From Arthrobacter sp. JZ12 (GTDB lineage Bacteria > Actinomycetota > Actinomycetes > Actinomycetales > Micrococcaceae): DNA of 64,000 nt. Position numbers and translations under genes: made by a program. Under the pieces are notes generated by a model, which worked only from the letters and a program-made list of their open reading frames with translations, was not told the origin of the DNA and did no database searches. The stretch lies in assembly GCF_035189165.1 (NCBI RefSeq), contig NZ_CP045246.1:2480001-2544000 (forward strand). Direction: 5' to 3'. Numbering within the stretch: position 1 is the stretch's first letter; every line of letters starts with the position of its first letter. Below, one piece after another: positions 36,299 through 45,572 of the stretch.

Positions 36299-36870
36299 GC
36301 ACATCACCGGATTACCAACTCCACCCGTCCGACTACGTCGGCAAACCCTTGATCGGAATGATCTGGGCGCAGACCGTCGACGGCGTGATCGGACGAGACG
36401 GCCAGATGCCCTGGCACCTGCCGGAGGATTTGGCGCACTTCCGCCGCACCACGCAGGGGCACCCGGTCATCATGGGCCGGCGGACCTGGGAGTCGTTCCC
36501 TGAAAAGTACAGGCCGCTGCCTGGGCGCACCAACATCGTGGTGACCAGGCAGCATCCAGCGCCTTCCGCTTTCGAGGGTGCCGTCGTCGTGCATTCCCTT
36601 GACGAGGCACTGGCCGAAGCACGCCGCAGCGAGGGTGCCGATGAGATCTGGATCATCGGGGGCGGGCAAATCTACGCCGAGGCCGCACCGCAGGCGAATG
36701 CCGCCGTCGTGACGGTGATCGACGTGTCCGTCGAGGGCGACACTTTCGCTCCTGGTCTGGGCAACTCGTGGAAACTGTCCGGGGTCGCGCCGGCTGAGGG
36801 GTGGTCCACATCGGAGAGCGGCACCCGCTACCGGATCGGCCTGTGGACGCGGATCGGTGATGAGGTATGA
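36295..36870 (+). CDS. folA: Dihydrofolate reductase
   Basis: DHFR regenerates tetrahydrofolate after the ThyA reaction and is the trimethoprim target. The 191-residue protein has [39 protein letters not shown], and [14 protein letters not shown]. It overlaps thyA by 4 bp and is followed by a membrane-protein gene that overlaps it by 4 bp, so the three are one transcript. Confidence 0.96.
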   Translation: MSTSPDYQLHPSDYVGKPLIGMIWAQTVDGVIGRDGQMPWHLPEDLAHFRRTTQGHPVIMGRRTWESFPEKYRPLPGRTNIVVTRQHPAPSAFEGAVVVHSLDEALAEARRSEGADEIWIIGGGQIYAEAAPQANAAVVTVIDVSVEGDTFAPGLGNSWKLSGVAPAEGWSTSESGTRYRIGLWTRIGDEV

Positions 36871-37193
36871 ACCGGCGCGTTGACCCGAACGACCCCCTGG
36901 GGCTTCGGGCAGGACTGAAAGAACCTTTCCGCACGCCTCCCGGATTCACCGCGAAGATCGGTATCTACCGATCGGTGCCGATCAGAAGCCAAGGGGGACT
37001 GATTTTTCTCACAGCATGCATTGGGCTTGTTGCGATCGGTTCCCTGGTAGCTGCCATCACGATGCTCGCCATGGGCGAGCGCATTGGCGCGGCTGCGATG
37101 GCTGGTTGCGCGGCCATCTTCGGAGCCGGATGCGGGATAAGCCTCTACGTGGTGCTGCGCAGACGCGCCTGGTTAGAAGCCCCCCGGAGGTAG
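36867..37193 (+). CDS. Small two-helix membrane protein
   Basis: The 108-residue protein has a polar N-terminus of about 40 residues, then two hydrophobic helices (LIFLTACIGLVAIGSLVAAI and AAMAGCAAIFGAGCGISLYVV) and an Arg-rich end. It overlaps folA by 4 bp. I recognise no family. It pairs with the next small membrane gene. Confidence 0.7.
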   Translation: MNRRVDPNDPLGLRAGLKEPFRTPPGFTAKIGIYRSVPIRSQGGLIFLTACIGLVAIGSLVAAITMLAMGERIGAAAMAGCAAIFGAGCGISLYVVLRRRAWLEAPRR

Positions 37194-37202
37194 GTTCAGA
37201 AG

Positions 37203-37607
37203 ATGCATGACCGAAACGAACGCCTGAAGCGAGACACCGCAGCCACGGCTGCGCATAACGAACTCGTGAAATCAACCGGCGAGAAGCGGACGCTTGCCCG
37301 CGCTGTTACGGGCGAACTCGTCAGTTACAGCAAGGACGAATACGGGGTGGGCAAATCGGGCCACGGTCCCACGGTTCAAACTGTGTGGGGGTACCTGGTC
37401 ATGGTGGTTGGACTGGGTGGGCTTGCGGTGTTCGGCGTCCTGCTTCTGTTTCAGGCGATTCGTGATGAACCGTCAGCCGTCCTCGGCGCCGTCTTTCTGA
37501 TTGCCCTCGCGCTTGCCCTTCTTTTGTACTCGCTAAGGAACCTCGTCATCGAGTGGCGGGCCCGTAGCCTGCGCATTCAGCGCGGGCTACCGCGTCCGAT
37601 TGAATAG
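37203..37607 (+). CDS. Small two-helix membrane protein
   Basis: The 134-residue protein has a polar N-terminal half (about 65 residues), two helices (YLVMVVGLGGLAVFGVLLLF and AVLGAVFLIALALALLLYSL) and a basic tail. The GGAGG site lies about 12 nt upstream of the ATG, in the end of the previous gene. Family unknown. Confidence 0.7.
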   Translation: MHDRNERLKRDTAATAAHNELVKSTGEKRTLARAVTGELVSYSKDEYGVGKSGHGPTVQTVWGYLVMVVGLGGLAVFGVLLLFQAIRDEPSAVLGAVFLIALALALLLYSLRNLVIEWRARSLRIQRGLPRPIE

Positions 37608-37677
37608 CGTCACCGTAGGTGTGTCGTTGAGAATGTAACGGACGCGGGCAGTTGACCCGCTCCACTAAACTTGGATC

Positions 37678-38832
37678 ATGACTTCCCCAGCAAACCAGTC
37701 CCCTTCCGTGCCTTCCGTCGGTCTTGTCGGCTGGCGTGGAATGGTCGGTTCTGTCCTGATGCAGCGCATGCAGGACGAGGGCGACTTCCGGCACATCAAC
37801 CCCGTTTTCTTCTCGACCTCGAATGCAGGCGGCGCCGCGCCGTCGTTCGCCGAGGGTGCCGGCCCGCTACAGGACGCTTACGACGTCGAGACGCTGGCCA
37901 AGCTTCCCATCATCGTGACGGCGCAGGGCGGCGGCTACACCTCCGAGGTCTACCCGAAGCTGCGCGACGCCGGCTGGGACGGGCTGTGGATCGATGCCGC
38001 TTCCACCCTGCGCATGGAGGACACCTCCATCATCGTGCTGGATCCGGTCAACCGTGAAGTCATTGACGCCGGCCTGAGCAACGGCATCCGCGATTTCATC
38101 GGCGGCAACTGCACCGTTTCCTGCATGTTGATGGGCCTCGGCGGCCTGTTCCGGAACGGGTTGGTCGAGTGGGGCACGTCCATGACCTACCAGGCGGCAT
38201 CGGGCGGCGGAGCCCGACACATGAGGGAACTGCTGAACCAGTTCGGGTCCATCCACAGCATCATCGCCGAGAACCTCGCGGACCCGGCCTCCGCCATCCT
38301 TGATATCGACCGTGCGGTCCTGGCCCAGCAAAAGAATCCGGAGATGGATGTCTCCCAGTTCGGTGTGCCGCTGGCCGGTTCAGTGATCCCGTGGATCGAC
38401 GCCGATCTGGGCAACGGACAGTCCAAGGAGGAATGGAAGGCCGGCGTCGAGACCAACAAGATTCTCGGCAATGACCTCGCTGACGGCGCCCGCATCCCCT
38501 TCGATGGACTATGCGTTCGGATCGGTGCCATGCGCTCGCACTCCCAGGCGCTGACGCTCAAGCTGACTCAGGACCTGTCTGTCAGCGAGATCGAGACCCT
38601 GATCGACCAGGACAACGAATGGGCCACCGTGGTGCCGAACACCAAGGAAGCCACCATCGCTGGCCTTACGCCGGTTGCCGCGAGCGGCACCCTCCAGATT
38701 CCGGTGGGCCGCATCCGCAAGCTGGACATGGGACCGAAGTACATCAGCGCGTTCACCGTGGGCGACCAACTGCTCTGGGGCGCCGCCGAGCCGCTGCGCC
38801 GCATGCTCCTGATCGCCACCGGCAACCTCTAG
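37678..38832 (+). CDS. asd: Aspartate-semialdehyde dehydrogenase (E. coli type)
   Basis: Asd makes aspartate semialdehyde for lysine, threonine and methionine synthesis. The 384-residue protein has the NADP motif [15 protein letters not shown] (17-31) and catalytic Cys145 in GGNCTVSCM. It is close to the longer E. coli form ([30 protein letters not shown]) and not to the shorter form usual beside ask in actinobacteria. No aspartokinase gene is adjacent. Confidence 0.95.
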   Translation: MTSPANQSPSVPSVGLVGWRGMVGSVLMQRMQDEGDFRHINPVFFSTSNAGGAAPSFAEGAGPLQDAYDVETLAKLPIIVTAQGGGYTSEVYPKLRDAGWDGLWIDAASTLRMEDTSIIVLDPVNREVIDAGLSNGIRDFIGGNCTVSCMLMGLGGLFRNGLVEWGTSMTYQAASGGGARHMRELLNQFGSIHSIIAENLADPASAILDIDRAVLAQQKNPEMDVSQFGVPLAGSVIPWIDADLGNGQSKEEWKAGVETNKILGNDLADGARIPFDGLCVRIGAMRSHSQALTLKLTQDLSVSEIETLIDQDNEWATVVPNTKEATIAGLTPVAASGTLQIPVGRIRKLDMGPKYISAFTVGDQLLWGAAEPLRRMLLIATGNL

Positions 38833-38847
38833 AACGACGCCGGCGCT

Positions 38848-38880
38848 GAAGGCACTGCATGCAACGCATGCAGTGCCTTC
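38848..38880 (+). terminator. Terminator of asd
   Basis: Perfect 15-bp inverted repeat (38848-38862 with 38866-38880) with a 3-nt loop, 15 nt past the stop; it is followed by GCTATTTAAG rather than a T-run. Confidence 0.75.
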
Positions 38881-38970
38881 GCTATTTAAGAGAAGCGGCA
38901 GCTTTCCGGCGAAGAGTGTTCGAATACTTGTACTAGAAAAATGTCAGTGGGATGGAGCAGACTATGCTGC

Positions 38971-39399
38971 ATGACCCAGATCCCGGTAGAGACAATCCTG
39001 ACGAGGTACTTTTCGGTGAGCGCGTCCGGCAAGCACCCTGCCACCGTGCAACGCTACGAGCGGGTTCTTGCCCATCTGAAGCTCTTCCTTGAGGAAGAGG
39101 GAGATTCGAGTATCAACCCCGAGAGCGCCACGCTTCTTGCCCTCGAGCGTCAGTTCCAGCCGGACGACGCTTTCGCCCGGCTACTGGGAGCCGAAGACCT
39201 GGTCTTTGCCTTGCCACGGTTCCTGAGCAGCGCCTGGCTACTCTCTGACTTCCATGACCGGCTTGCGCAGATCAGTCTTGTTTCCCGCCTTGTGCAATGG
39301 CTGTGCAGCCGCGAACTCGTTGACAGCAGATGGCACCGCCACGCCGTCATGCAGACACGCGCGGCGGCGGAGAAGGCACGACGCCGGGCGGTCACCTGA
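38971..39399 (+). CDS. Small protein resembling an integrase SAM-like N-terminal domain
   Basis: The 142-residue protein resembles the core-binding (SAM-like) N-terminal domain of tyrosine recombinases: ILTRYFSVSASGKHPATVQRYERVLAHLKLFLEEEG, in part. The catalytic domain is absent; nothing after residue 130 looks like Arg/His/Tyr catalytic motifs. The start is unsure: ATG 38971, or 38941 ten residues earlier. It is probably a stand-alone DNA-binding protein or a relic. Confidence 0.6.
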   Translation: MTQIPVETILTRYFSVSASGKHPATVQRYERVLAHLKLFLEEEGDSSINPESATLLALERQFQPDDAFARLLGAEDLVFALPRFLSSAWLLSDFHDRLAQISLVSRLVQWLCSRELVDSRWHRHAVMQTRAAAEKARRRAVT

Positions 39400-39453
39400 G
39401 TGCGCTTGCCGGCTCCCCGCCGGCCACTGCTTGATGACGACCGTGTTCGGGGC

Positions 39454-40527
39454 CTAGCCCAGCGAGCACCCGATGAGAAGCGGCTCGGGGTGCAGGCGGA
39501 TACCGAATCGCCGCTCCACGCCGTCAGCCACGAGGCCTGCTATGGCCAGCAGGTCCTCGGCTGAGGCGTTGCCCCGGTTGGTGACGGCGAGGGTGTGCTT
39601 GGTGGACAGCGCGGCCCTGCCCCCTGCCGTGTCAAAGCCGGCGTCTCCGGCGAGGCCGAAGCCCTTCCCAAAGCCTGCGTGATCAATTAGCCAGGCGGCG
39701 CTGAGCTTCACGCTTCCGTCCGGCATCGGATACCGCGGAGCACCGTCGGGAAGCGAGTCGGCGGTTGCCGCATCCACGATGGGGTTCGTGAAGAAGGAGC
39801 CCGTGCTGTAGGTATCCCGGTCTGCCGGATCCAGAACCATCCCCTTGCCGGCGCGGAGCTTGAGCACAGCCCGCCGAACGTCGGTAGCGTACGCCCGCTG
39901 ACCCACCTCTATGCCAAGCTCGCGCGCCAGTTCGGCGTACCGCACCGGAGCGCTCATCCGCCCCAGCGCCAACTGGAACTGCACGGTAAGAACCACGTAG
40001 CGGGGAGATCCCCCGTCGGTGGTGCGCTTCAGGAGGGAATCGCGGTACCCGAACTTCAGATCGAAGTTGGCCAGGGACCTGATGGACCTGGTCTGCCGGT
40101 CGTAGGTGCGGACCAGCGCAATCGTCTGGGACACCTCCGCACCATAGGCACCCACGTTTTGGACCGGAACCGCGCCCGTGGATCCGGGGATCCCGGAAAG
40201 CGCCTCCAACCCGGAGTAGGCGTGGCGCACCGTGTACTCAACGAGCTCGTCCCAGGGCTGGCCCGCCTGCACGGTGACCATGACGCCCCCGCAGGTGGCG
40301 TCGTCGTCGTTCACGGTGAAACCGGTGGAAGCAATGTGCACCACGGTTCCGTCGAAACCGCTGTCTGCCACCAGCAGGTTCGAGCCGCCGCCCACGAGCA
40401 GCAGCGGCTCCCCCGCCTCATCGGCGGAGCGCACTGCCTCGATAATCTCGGCCTCGGTCCGGGCTTCGACGAACTTGCGCGCCGGGCCCCCCACTGCCGA
40501 GGTTGTGAACTGCGCGAGAGCCGTCAC
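39454..40527 (-). CDS. murB: UDP-N-acetylmuramate dehydrogenase
   Basis: MurB reduces the enolpyruvyl group to make UDP-MurNAc for peptidoglycan, using FAD and NADPH. The 357-residue protein has the FAD motif LLVGGGSNLLVADSGF, the catalytic serine in YSTGSFFTNPIV, and the C-terminal glutamate in LHPEPLLIG. The GTG start overlaps the upstream dehydratase by 4 bp. Confidence 0.95.
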   Translation of the reverse strand: MTALAQFTTSAVGGPARKFVEARTEAEIIEAVRSADEAGEPLLLVGGGSNLLVADSGFDGTVVHIASTGFTVNDDDATCGGVMVTVQAGQPWDELVEYTVRHAYSGLEALSGIPGSTGAVPVQNVGAYGAEVSQTIALVRTYDRQTRSIRSLANFDLKFGYRDSLLKRTTDGGSPRYVVLTVQFQLALGRMSAPVRYAELARELGIEVGQRAYATDVRRAVLKLRAGKGMVLDPADRDTYSTGSFFTNPIVDAATADSLPDGAPRYPMPDGSVKLSAAWLIDHAGFGKGFGLAGDAGFDTAGGRAALSTKHTLAVTNRGNASAEDLLAIAGLVADGVERRFGIRLHPEPLLIGCSLG

Positions 40528-40964
40528 CAGATCCGCACCACGGCCTGCGCCTTGACCAGCACCTTCTGCCCGCCCGCGGTGACCGTGAGGTCGATCCGCG
40601 CGGTGGAATTGTCCTGGTCCACCGCTCCGACAACACCCACAACCTCGACCGTTGCTCCGGCGCTGCCGGGCTCTGCCGTGGTGTCCTCGACAACCACGGG
40701 CCGCGTGAACCGCGTCTGGTAATCGACGACGGCGCTGGGGTCGCCGATCCAGTCGGTCACCACCTGAACCGCTGACCCCATGGTGAACATGCCGTGCGCG
40801 ATGACGCCGGGCAGGTCCACGCTGCGGGCGAATGCTTCGTTCCAGTGGATCGGGTTGAAGTCGCCGGATGCGCCCGCGTATTTCACGAGGTCCAGTCGGG
40901 TAACGTCCACGAAAGACCGGCCGATCTCCTGGCCTACCTCAAGTTCTGCGAGGGTGATTGCCAC
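40524..40964 (-). CDS. MaoC-family hotdog dehydratase (HadB-like)
   Basis: A hotdog-fold protein of 146 residues with the hydratase motif GASGDFNPIHWNEAFARSV (Asp and His in GDFNPIH are the catalytic pair) and AHGMFTMG. In mycobacteria the HadB partner forms a (3R)-hydroxyacyl-ACP dehydratase with HadA. It starts at GTG 40964 behind GAGAGGAG, 2 nt after the HadA-like gene. Confidence 0.88.
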   Translation of the reverse strand: MAITLAELEVGQEIGRSFVDVTRLDLVKYAGASGDFNPIHWNEAFARSVDLPGVIAHGMFTMGSAVQVVTDWIGDPSAVVDYQTRFTRPVVVEDTTAEPGSAGATVEVVGVVGAVDQDNSTARIDLTVTAGGQKVLVKAQAVVRIW

Positions 40965-40966
40965 GG

Positions 40967-41416
40967 CTACTGCTCCTCTCCGCGAACCAGGATGGACGAC
41001 GTTGTGGTGGCGGTCTTTTCGCCCTCCACAGTGGAAATTTCGGCGCGGGTGGTGATCATTGCGCCGCCGCCCATTGCACGCACCTGGTCCACGTGGAGTT
41101 CGGCGACCAGTTCGTCTCCGGCGACGATCGGGCGGTGGTGCGTGAAGCGCTGGTCTGCGTGCACCACGCGGGTAAAGTCGATCCCGGCTTCGGGGTCGTT
41201 GATGAGCTGTGCATCGGCCCGCTGGGCAATGATGATCGCGAAGGTGGGCGGAGCGAGCAGGTCACGGTGCCCCAGTTCGTGGGCTGCCTCGACGTCGTAA
41301 TGGGCGGGATGGGTGGCCTTCACCGCGCGGGCGAACTCCCGAATCTTCTCGCGGCCGACTGTGTAGACCTCCGCTGCGGGGTAGCTGCGCCCCTGCAGGT
41401 CAGGATTGATCGTCAT
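40967..41416 (-). CDS. MaoC N-terminal-type hotdog protein (HadA-like)
   Basis: The 149-residue protein matches the structural partner of HadA/HadC type: GRSYPAAEVYTVGREKIREFARAV, LLAPPTFAIII, and the hotdog strands HADQRFTHHRPIVAGDEL. It lacks the catalytic GDxNPIH motif. The ATG at 41416 follows AGAGGA; the frame is open 16 residues further upstream. With the next gene it probably makes a heterodimeric dehydratase. Confidence 0.88.
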   Translation of the reverse strand: MTINPDLQGRSYPAAEVYTVGREKIREFARAVKATHPAHYDVEAAHELGHRDLLAPPTFAIIIAQRADAQLINDPEAGIDFTRVVHADQRFTHHRPIVAGDELVAELHVDQVRAMGGGAMITTRAEISTVEGEKTATTTSSILVRGEEQ

Positions 41417-41535
41417 GGAGTTCCTCTTGCTTTCCGGCTGTCCGGGCTTCCCGGCTGTTGACACACTTGTTCCAGCCTAGCCGTAACCGCCCTCACCGGC
41501 CGCTACCCGCGGTTCGGAAGGGGCCGGTCAGGACT

Positions 41536-41769
41536 TCAGGCTCGCGGCGGGCGTGCACGACGACGCGCGTCACGTCCCCGGACTACCAGCCCGGCAAGGT
41601 GAGTGCCGAGGCCGGCAACAATCATCGGCATTGCGGCGTAGACCAGGGGATCCGTCTGCAGCATCGCTCCCGCGATGGCCAGCAGGATGCCGACGCCGGT
41701 CAGAACCAGCGCGGTGATCACCAGTTTCCGGTAGAGCGGCGATCCGGTCTCCCAGGGGGTGTTGAGCAT
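41536..41769 (-). CDS. Small two-helix membrane protein
   Basis: The 77-residue protein has two hydrophobic helices (LVITALVLTGVGILLAIAGAM and YAAMPMIVAGLGTHLAGLVV) and a basic tail (RRRARPPRA). It lies 78 nt after the ligase-acyltransferase fusion gene on the same strand. A weak hairpin (41495-41501 with 41522-41528) past its stop may be a terminator. Function unknown. Confidence 0.7.
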   Translation of the reverse strand: MLNTPWETGSPLYRKLVITALVLTGVGILLAIAGAMLQTDPLVYAAMPMIVAGLGTHLAGLVVRGRDARRRARPPRA

Positions 41770-41847
41770 GCTTCCATCCTATTGGGCACGGAAATTAGGT
41801 AGGGAATTCAGCCTCGGAATTCAGGCAGGGAATCAGCCAGGGAATCC

Positions 41848-44418
41848 TTACGCCGCGCGATTCGTTAGGCGGGTCCTTCCGGCCCAGGACCGGCTCCATC
41901 CGGGGAGGCGGGTGACGAAGTACCAGTAGAGGGCACCGGCGGCCAGCGATGCGAGAACACCCACCGCCGGGTGGGTGAATTCGAGGTGCGGGAAGACGAG
42001 CCAATGAACCAGGTAGATGTGCAGGGATGCGCCGGCCAGCAGCACGGCGAGGCGCGTCAGGCCGCGCGGGACCGGAAGGGTCCGCAGCCAAACCAGCAAC
42101 AGGATTCCGATCAACAGAGTCATCTCCCGGAGCTGGTCGCCCCAGAAGAACCCCGGCACTGCCAAAATCACGATGACGGAGATGAGGCAACGGTGCAGGA
42201 CCGTCCGTGCCCGGGCGACAGACCAACCCAGCGCGAAGAGCCAGAGTGCCGGAGCCGTGTTCGGCAGGTCCAAATCCACCACGTTGAACCGGGTCAGCAG
42301 CCCTGCCGCGGCGAGGCTGAGCGGAAAGGCGAAGGGAAACCGCCGTTCAAGCTTCGCGACGGGCGGAACAGCGAGCAGTGCGATGACGCACACCAGTAGG
42401 TAGGTCAGGACCTCAACGAACCAGAAGTGCCATTCGGGTGTCACTTCCTGTGGCCCCAGGAGTGCGTTCAGCAGGAAGATGTTGGCGACGCTGTAGTGGT
42501 CCGTGATGACGTAGCCCAGGGCTATGACCGCCATGCTTGGCACCACAATCCGGGCAAGGCTGGTCAGCTGACGGCCCAGCCGTTCCATCCCCTCGCCCTG
42601 CAGCTGGAAGCGCGCGAAGTTATAACCCGCAGCCGCCATCAGCACATGCGCGGTGCCTTCCCAGCGGAAGAGCCCGATGTGTGTACTGATGATCAGGATG
42701 ATCGCGATGGCCCGCAGGACGATACTCGTCTCGACGGGTGCAAACAGTTGTTTCAGCAGCGACGGGCATCGCCCTGCGGGCTCAGTCTGTTGCCGCTCAA
42801 GCTCCGCGACGGTCCGCAGGTGCCAGTCGGCGGGGAGGGTTCCGAGTGCCTTCTCCAACCGCACCGAGGCTGCCACGTAGGACAGGGAGTCCCCGCCGAG
42901 TGAGACGAAGGTGCTGTTATCGGACACCCCGGAGACCTCCAGCTGTTCCGCGAGGATGGCGCGCACGTCCTGCGGCCCCTCGGTTCGCGCGGACGCCTTC
43001 TCCTGCAGGTCCGGAGCAGGCTCGGCGAGCGCTAGTACTGCCCGGTAGTCGGGCTTACCGCTGCTGAGGCGGGGAAGCTCGTCCACCGCGTACATCCGTA
43101 CCGCTCCGCGTGGGATTCCTAGTTCCTGCGCAAGCATCTTGCGGAGCAGGTCGGGCTCATGGTCCCCCTGTACCGCCACCACCAGGAGATCGTCCGTTCC
43201 GGCGCTCGTTGCGGGCACCCCGAACTCGCCAAGGATCTGCTCGACCCGGCCAAGGTCAATGCGCAGGCCCGCGATCTTGATGAACCGGCTTCGCCGCCCC
43301 ACCACCTGGTACAAGCCGTCCGGGTGCCGCCGTGCAAGGTCGCCCGTACGGAGCTCGGTGATGGTCCGTCCTGCAGCCAGGTCCGCCGGATGCTCCGCGT
43401 AGCCCAGCATCACGTTCGGACCTGTGTAAACCAGCTCCCCGTCGTCGAGCCCCGGTACCGGATCGATGCGGAAGCTTCCGCCCGGCACGGGGACGCCGAT
43501 CCCGGAGGGGTTCCGCACGGCGAGGTGAGGCGGAAGGTAGGCCATCCGGGCGGTCGCTTCCGTCTGCCCGTACATGACGAACAGGTCCCAGCCCCGTTCC
43601 TGGCCGAGGGCAGCGTAGTGCTCGACGAGTTCGGGGGCGAGGCGTCCGCCCGCCTGCGTAACATAACGCAGATGCGGCAGATCCATGTCCGCGAAACCCA
43701 CGCGTTCCAACAGCTCGAAGGTGTAGGGCACCGCAGCGAAGGCAGTAGCCCGCGTGCTTCGGAACAGGTCCCAGAAGCAGGGGTCGACGACGGACAACCC
43801 GGTGAGCACCACCGAGGCACCGGTGAGCAAGTGGGTGTTGATGACCGACAGCCCATAGCAGTAGGACATCGGCAGCGTGGTGACGGCGCGGTCATCCGGC
43901 GTCAGGCGCAGGTACTCGGCGATCGATTCGGCGTTCGCCTGCAGGTTGGTGTGGGACAGGCGCACAAGCTTGGGTGAGCCCGTTGACCCGGAGGTGCTCA
44001 GCAGGAGTGCGAGGTCGGGGTGGAGCTGGTGCGCTGTGATCGGTCGGATCTCCGAGATCCGCGGCTCCCCCGTTCCATTGCCCGCCTGCAGGATCACATC
44101 CGGATCGAAGGCGTCGACGATCGACTGCACCGCGGCCGGCTTGTCCCCGGGCACGAGGATCAGGGGGTGACCGGCGGAGAGGGCGGCCAGGTACGCCACC
44201 AGGGAGTCGACGTCGTTGGTTGCGCTCAGCAGCGCCAGGCGACGTTCCGGACCAAGCCTGCCTGCAACAGCGGCCACACGGTCTGCCAGCTGTCGGTAGC
44301 TCAGGCTGCCGCTGTCGGTGAGTACGGCGGGGCGGTCATCGAAGCGGGCAAGCTCCGCAGCGAAGGGCACGGATTGCGCCGCAGCCTCCAGGGGCCTGCC
44401 GGGAAGTGCAATAGACAC
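41848..44418 (-). CDS. Adenylating ligase - carrier protein - membrane acyltransferase fusion
   Basis: The 856-residue protein joins three domains. The first (about 1-465) is an AMP-forming ligase with STSGSTGSPK at 141-150, YGQTEAT at 283-289, RTGDLARR at 357-364 and Lys455 in SGKPDYR. A carrier domain follows, with the pantetheine serine Ser511 in GGDSL. The C-terminus (about 565-845) is a multi-helix acyltransferase-3 domain with His580 in RAIAIILIISTH. The A4 region (LPMSYCYGLSVIN) lacks the Asp typical of amino-acid activation, so a carboxylic acid is more likely. Starts at GTG behind GAGG, 20 nt after the iron transporter ATPase. Confidence 0.85.
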   Translation of the reverse strand: MSIALPGRPLEAAAQSVPFAAELARFDDRPAVLTDSGSLSYRQLADRVAAVAGRLGPERRLALLSATNDVDSLVAYLAALSAGHPLILVPGDKPAAVQSIVDAFDPDVILQAGNGTGEPRISEIRPITAHQLHPDLALLLSTSGSTGSPKLVRLSHTNLQANAESIAEYLRLTPDDRAVTTLPMSYCYGLSVINTHLLTGASVVLTGLSVVDPCFWDLFRSTRATAFAAVPYTFELLERVGFADMDLPHLRYVTQAGGRLAPELVEHYAALGQERGWDLFVMYGQTEATARMAYLPPHLAVRNPSGIGVPVPGGSFRIDPVPGLDDGELVYTGPNVMLGYAEHPADLAAGRTITELRTGDLARRHPDGLYQVVGRRSRFIKIAGLRIDLGRVEQILGEFGVPATSAGTDDLLVVAVQGDHEPDLLRKMLAQELGIPRGAVRMYAVDELPRLSSGKPDYRAVLALAEPAPDLQEKASARTEGPQDVRAILAEQLEVSGVSDNSTFVSLGGDSLSYVAASVRLEKALGTLPADWHLRTVAELERQQTEPAGRCPSLLKQLFAPVETSIVLRAIAIILIISTHIGLFRWEGTAHVLMAAAGYNFARFQLQGEGMERLGRQLTSLARIVVPSMAVIALGYVITDHYSVANIFLLNALLGPQEVTPEWHFWFVEVLTYLLVCVIALLAVPPVAKLERRFPFAFPLSLAAAGLLTRFNVVDLDLPNTAPALWLFALGWSVARARTVLHRCLISVIVILAVPGFFWGDQLREMTLLIGILLLVWLRTLPVPRGLTRLAVLLAGASLHIYLVHWLVFPHLEFTHPAVGVLASLAAGALYWYFVTRLPGWSRSWAGRTRLTNRAA

Positions 44419-44438
44419 GGGGTTACCTCGATGTAGGG

Positions 44439-45572
44439 CTATCGGGACGGTAGCGGGGTGTGCTCAGCAGTGCGAACGCCTTGCTCAGGAGGAGCCGTGA
44501 CGGCATGGTCGCCGACCAGCAGTGTCGGCGATGTTCCGGCCGCGACCGTCACGTTCACTGGCGTACCCGGCGCGTAGCGCACCTGGTGCGGTTGCCACGA
44601 GCGCAGCGTGCGGCCCGAACCGAGGCGCACATGGTGAAGGACGAAGGCACCGCGGTATTCGATCGAGACCACCCTTGCTGAGGACCGCGAATCCGGGCTC
44701 AGGGCAACCTCGTGCGGGCGCAGCACAACGTCTACGTCAACGTCGCAGTTTGCCCAGCCCGGCACGGTTGAGACGACGCCGATCTCACAGGTGAGCAGGG
44801 CGTTGTGCACGTTCGCCGGCAGGAAGTCGGCATCTCCCATGAAGGAGGCGACGAAGCGGGTTGCGGGCTGCTCGAAGACGTTCTCGGGAACGTCCGTCTG
44901 CTCGATGACGCCGTCGCGCATCACCACCACCCGGTTGCCCACCGAGAGGGCCTCCGTCTGGTCGTGTGTGACCAGCACACCCGTGGTTCCCGTCTCGCGC
45001 AGCACCGACACAATGTCGGACCGCACCCTCCCCCGGAGGGTTTCATCCAGGCTGGAGAATGGTTCATCGAGCAGTACGACGGCGGGACGCGGCGCCAGCG
45101 CGCGTGCCAGGGCAACGCGCTGCTGCTCCCCGCCGGACAACTCATGGGGATAACGACCGGCCAGGTGGCCCAGCCGGACAAGGTCCAGCACCTCCGCCAC
45201 GCGGCTGCGCCGTTCCGAAGCCTGCAACCTGTTCAGGCCGAAGGCGACATTCCTGGCCACCGTCAGGTTGGGGAACAGTGCGTGGTCCTGGAACACGAGG
45301 CCGACCCTTCGGTGCTCGGGTTCCTGGAAGCACCGTCTGTCGGCGACTATTTCCCCGGCGATGGTGATGGTACCGGCATCCGGACGCTCCAGCCCCGCGA
45401 TGAGCCTGAGCAGGGTTGACTTACCGCACCCTGACGGGCCGATCAGCGTGACCAGTTCTCCGGGTGCAACGGTGAGGTCCAGGGATGTTGCCGCCTGCAC
45501 CTTCCCGTACCGCCGGCTCACGCCTGCGAGCTGCAACGCAGGAACGGCTGTCTCGCTACCCTGCCCGGTCAT
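44439..45572 (-). CDS. Iron ABC transporter ATP-binding protein (FbpC-like)
   Basis: The ATPase of a ferric-iron importer. The 377-residue protein has Walker A GPSGCGKST, signature LSGGEQQRVALARAL, and Walker B VVLLDEPFSSLDE, followed by a C-terminal TOBE-like regulatory region from about residue 240. It overlaps the permease gene by 4 bp and is followed after 20 nt by the ligase-acyltransferase fusion gene. Confidence 0.92.
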   Translation of the reverse strand: MTGQGSETAVPALQLAGVSRRYGKVQAATSLDLTVAPGELVTLIGPSGCGKSTLLRLIAGLERPDAGTITIAGEIVADRRCFQEPEHRRVGLVFQDHALFPNLTVARNVAFGLNRLQASERRSRVAEVLDLVRLGHLAGRYPHELSGGEQQRVALARALAPRPAVVLLDEPFSSLDETLRGRVRSDIVSVLRETGTTGVLVTHDQTEALSVGNRVVVMRDGVIEQTDVPENVFEQPATRFVASFMGDADFLPANVHNALLTCEIGVVSTVPGWANCDVDVDVVLRPHEVALSPDSRSSARVVSIEYRGAFVLHHVRLGSGRTLRSWQPHQVRYAPGTPVNVTVAAGTSPTLLVGDHAVTAPPEQGVRTAEHTPLPSR

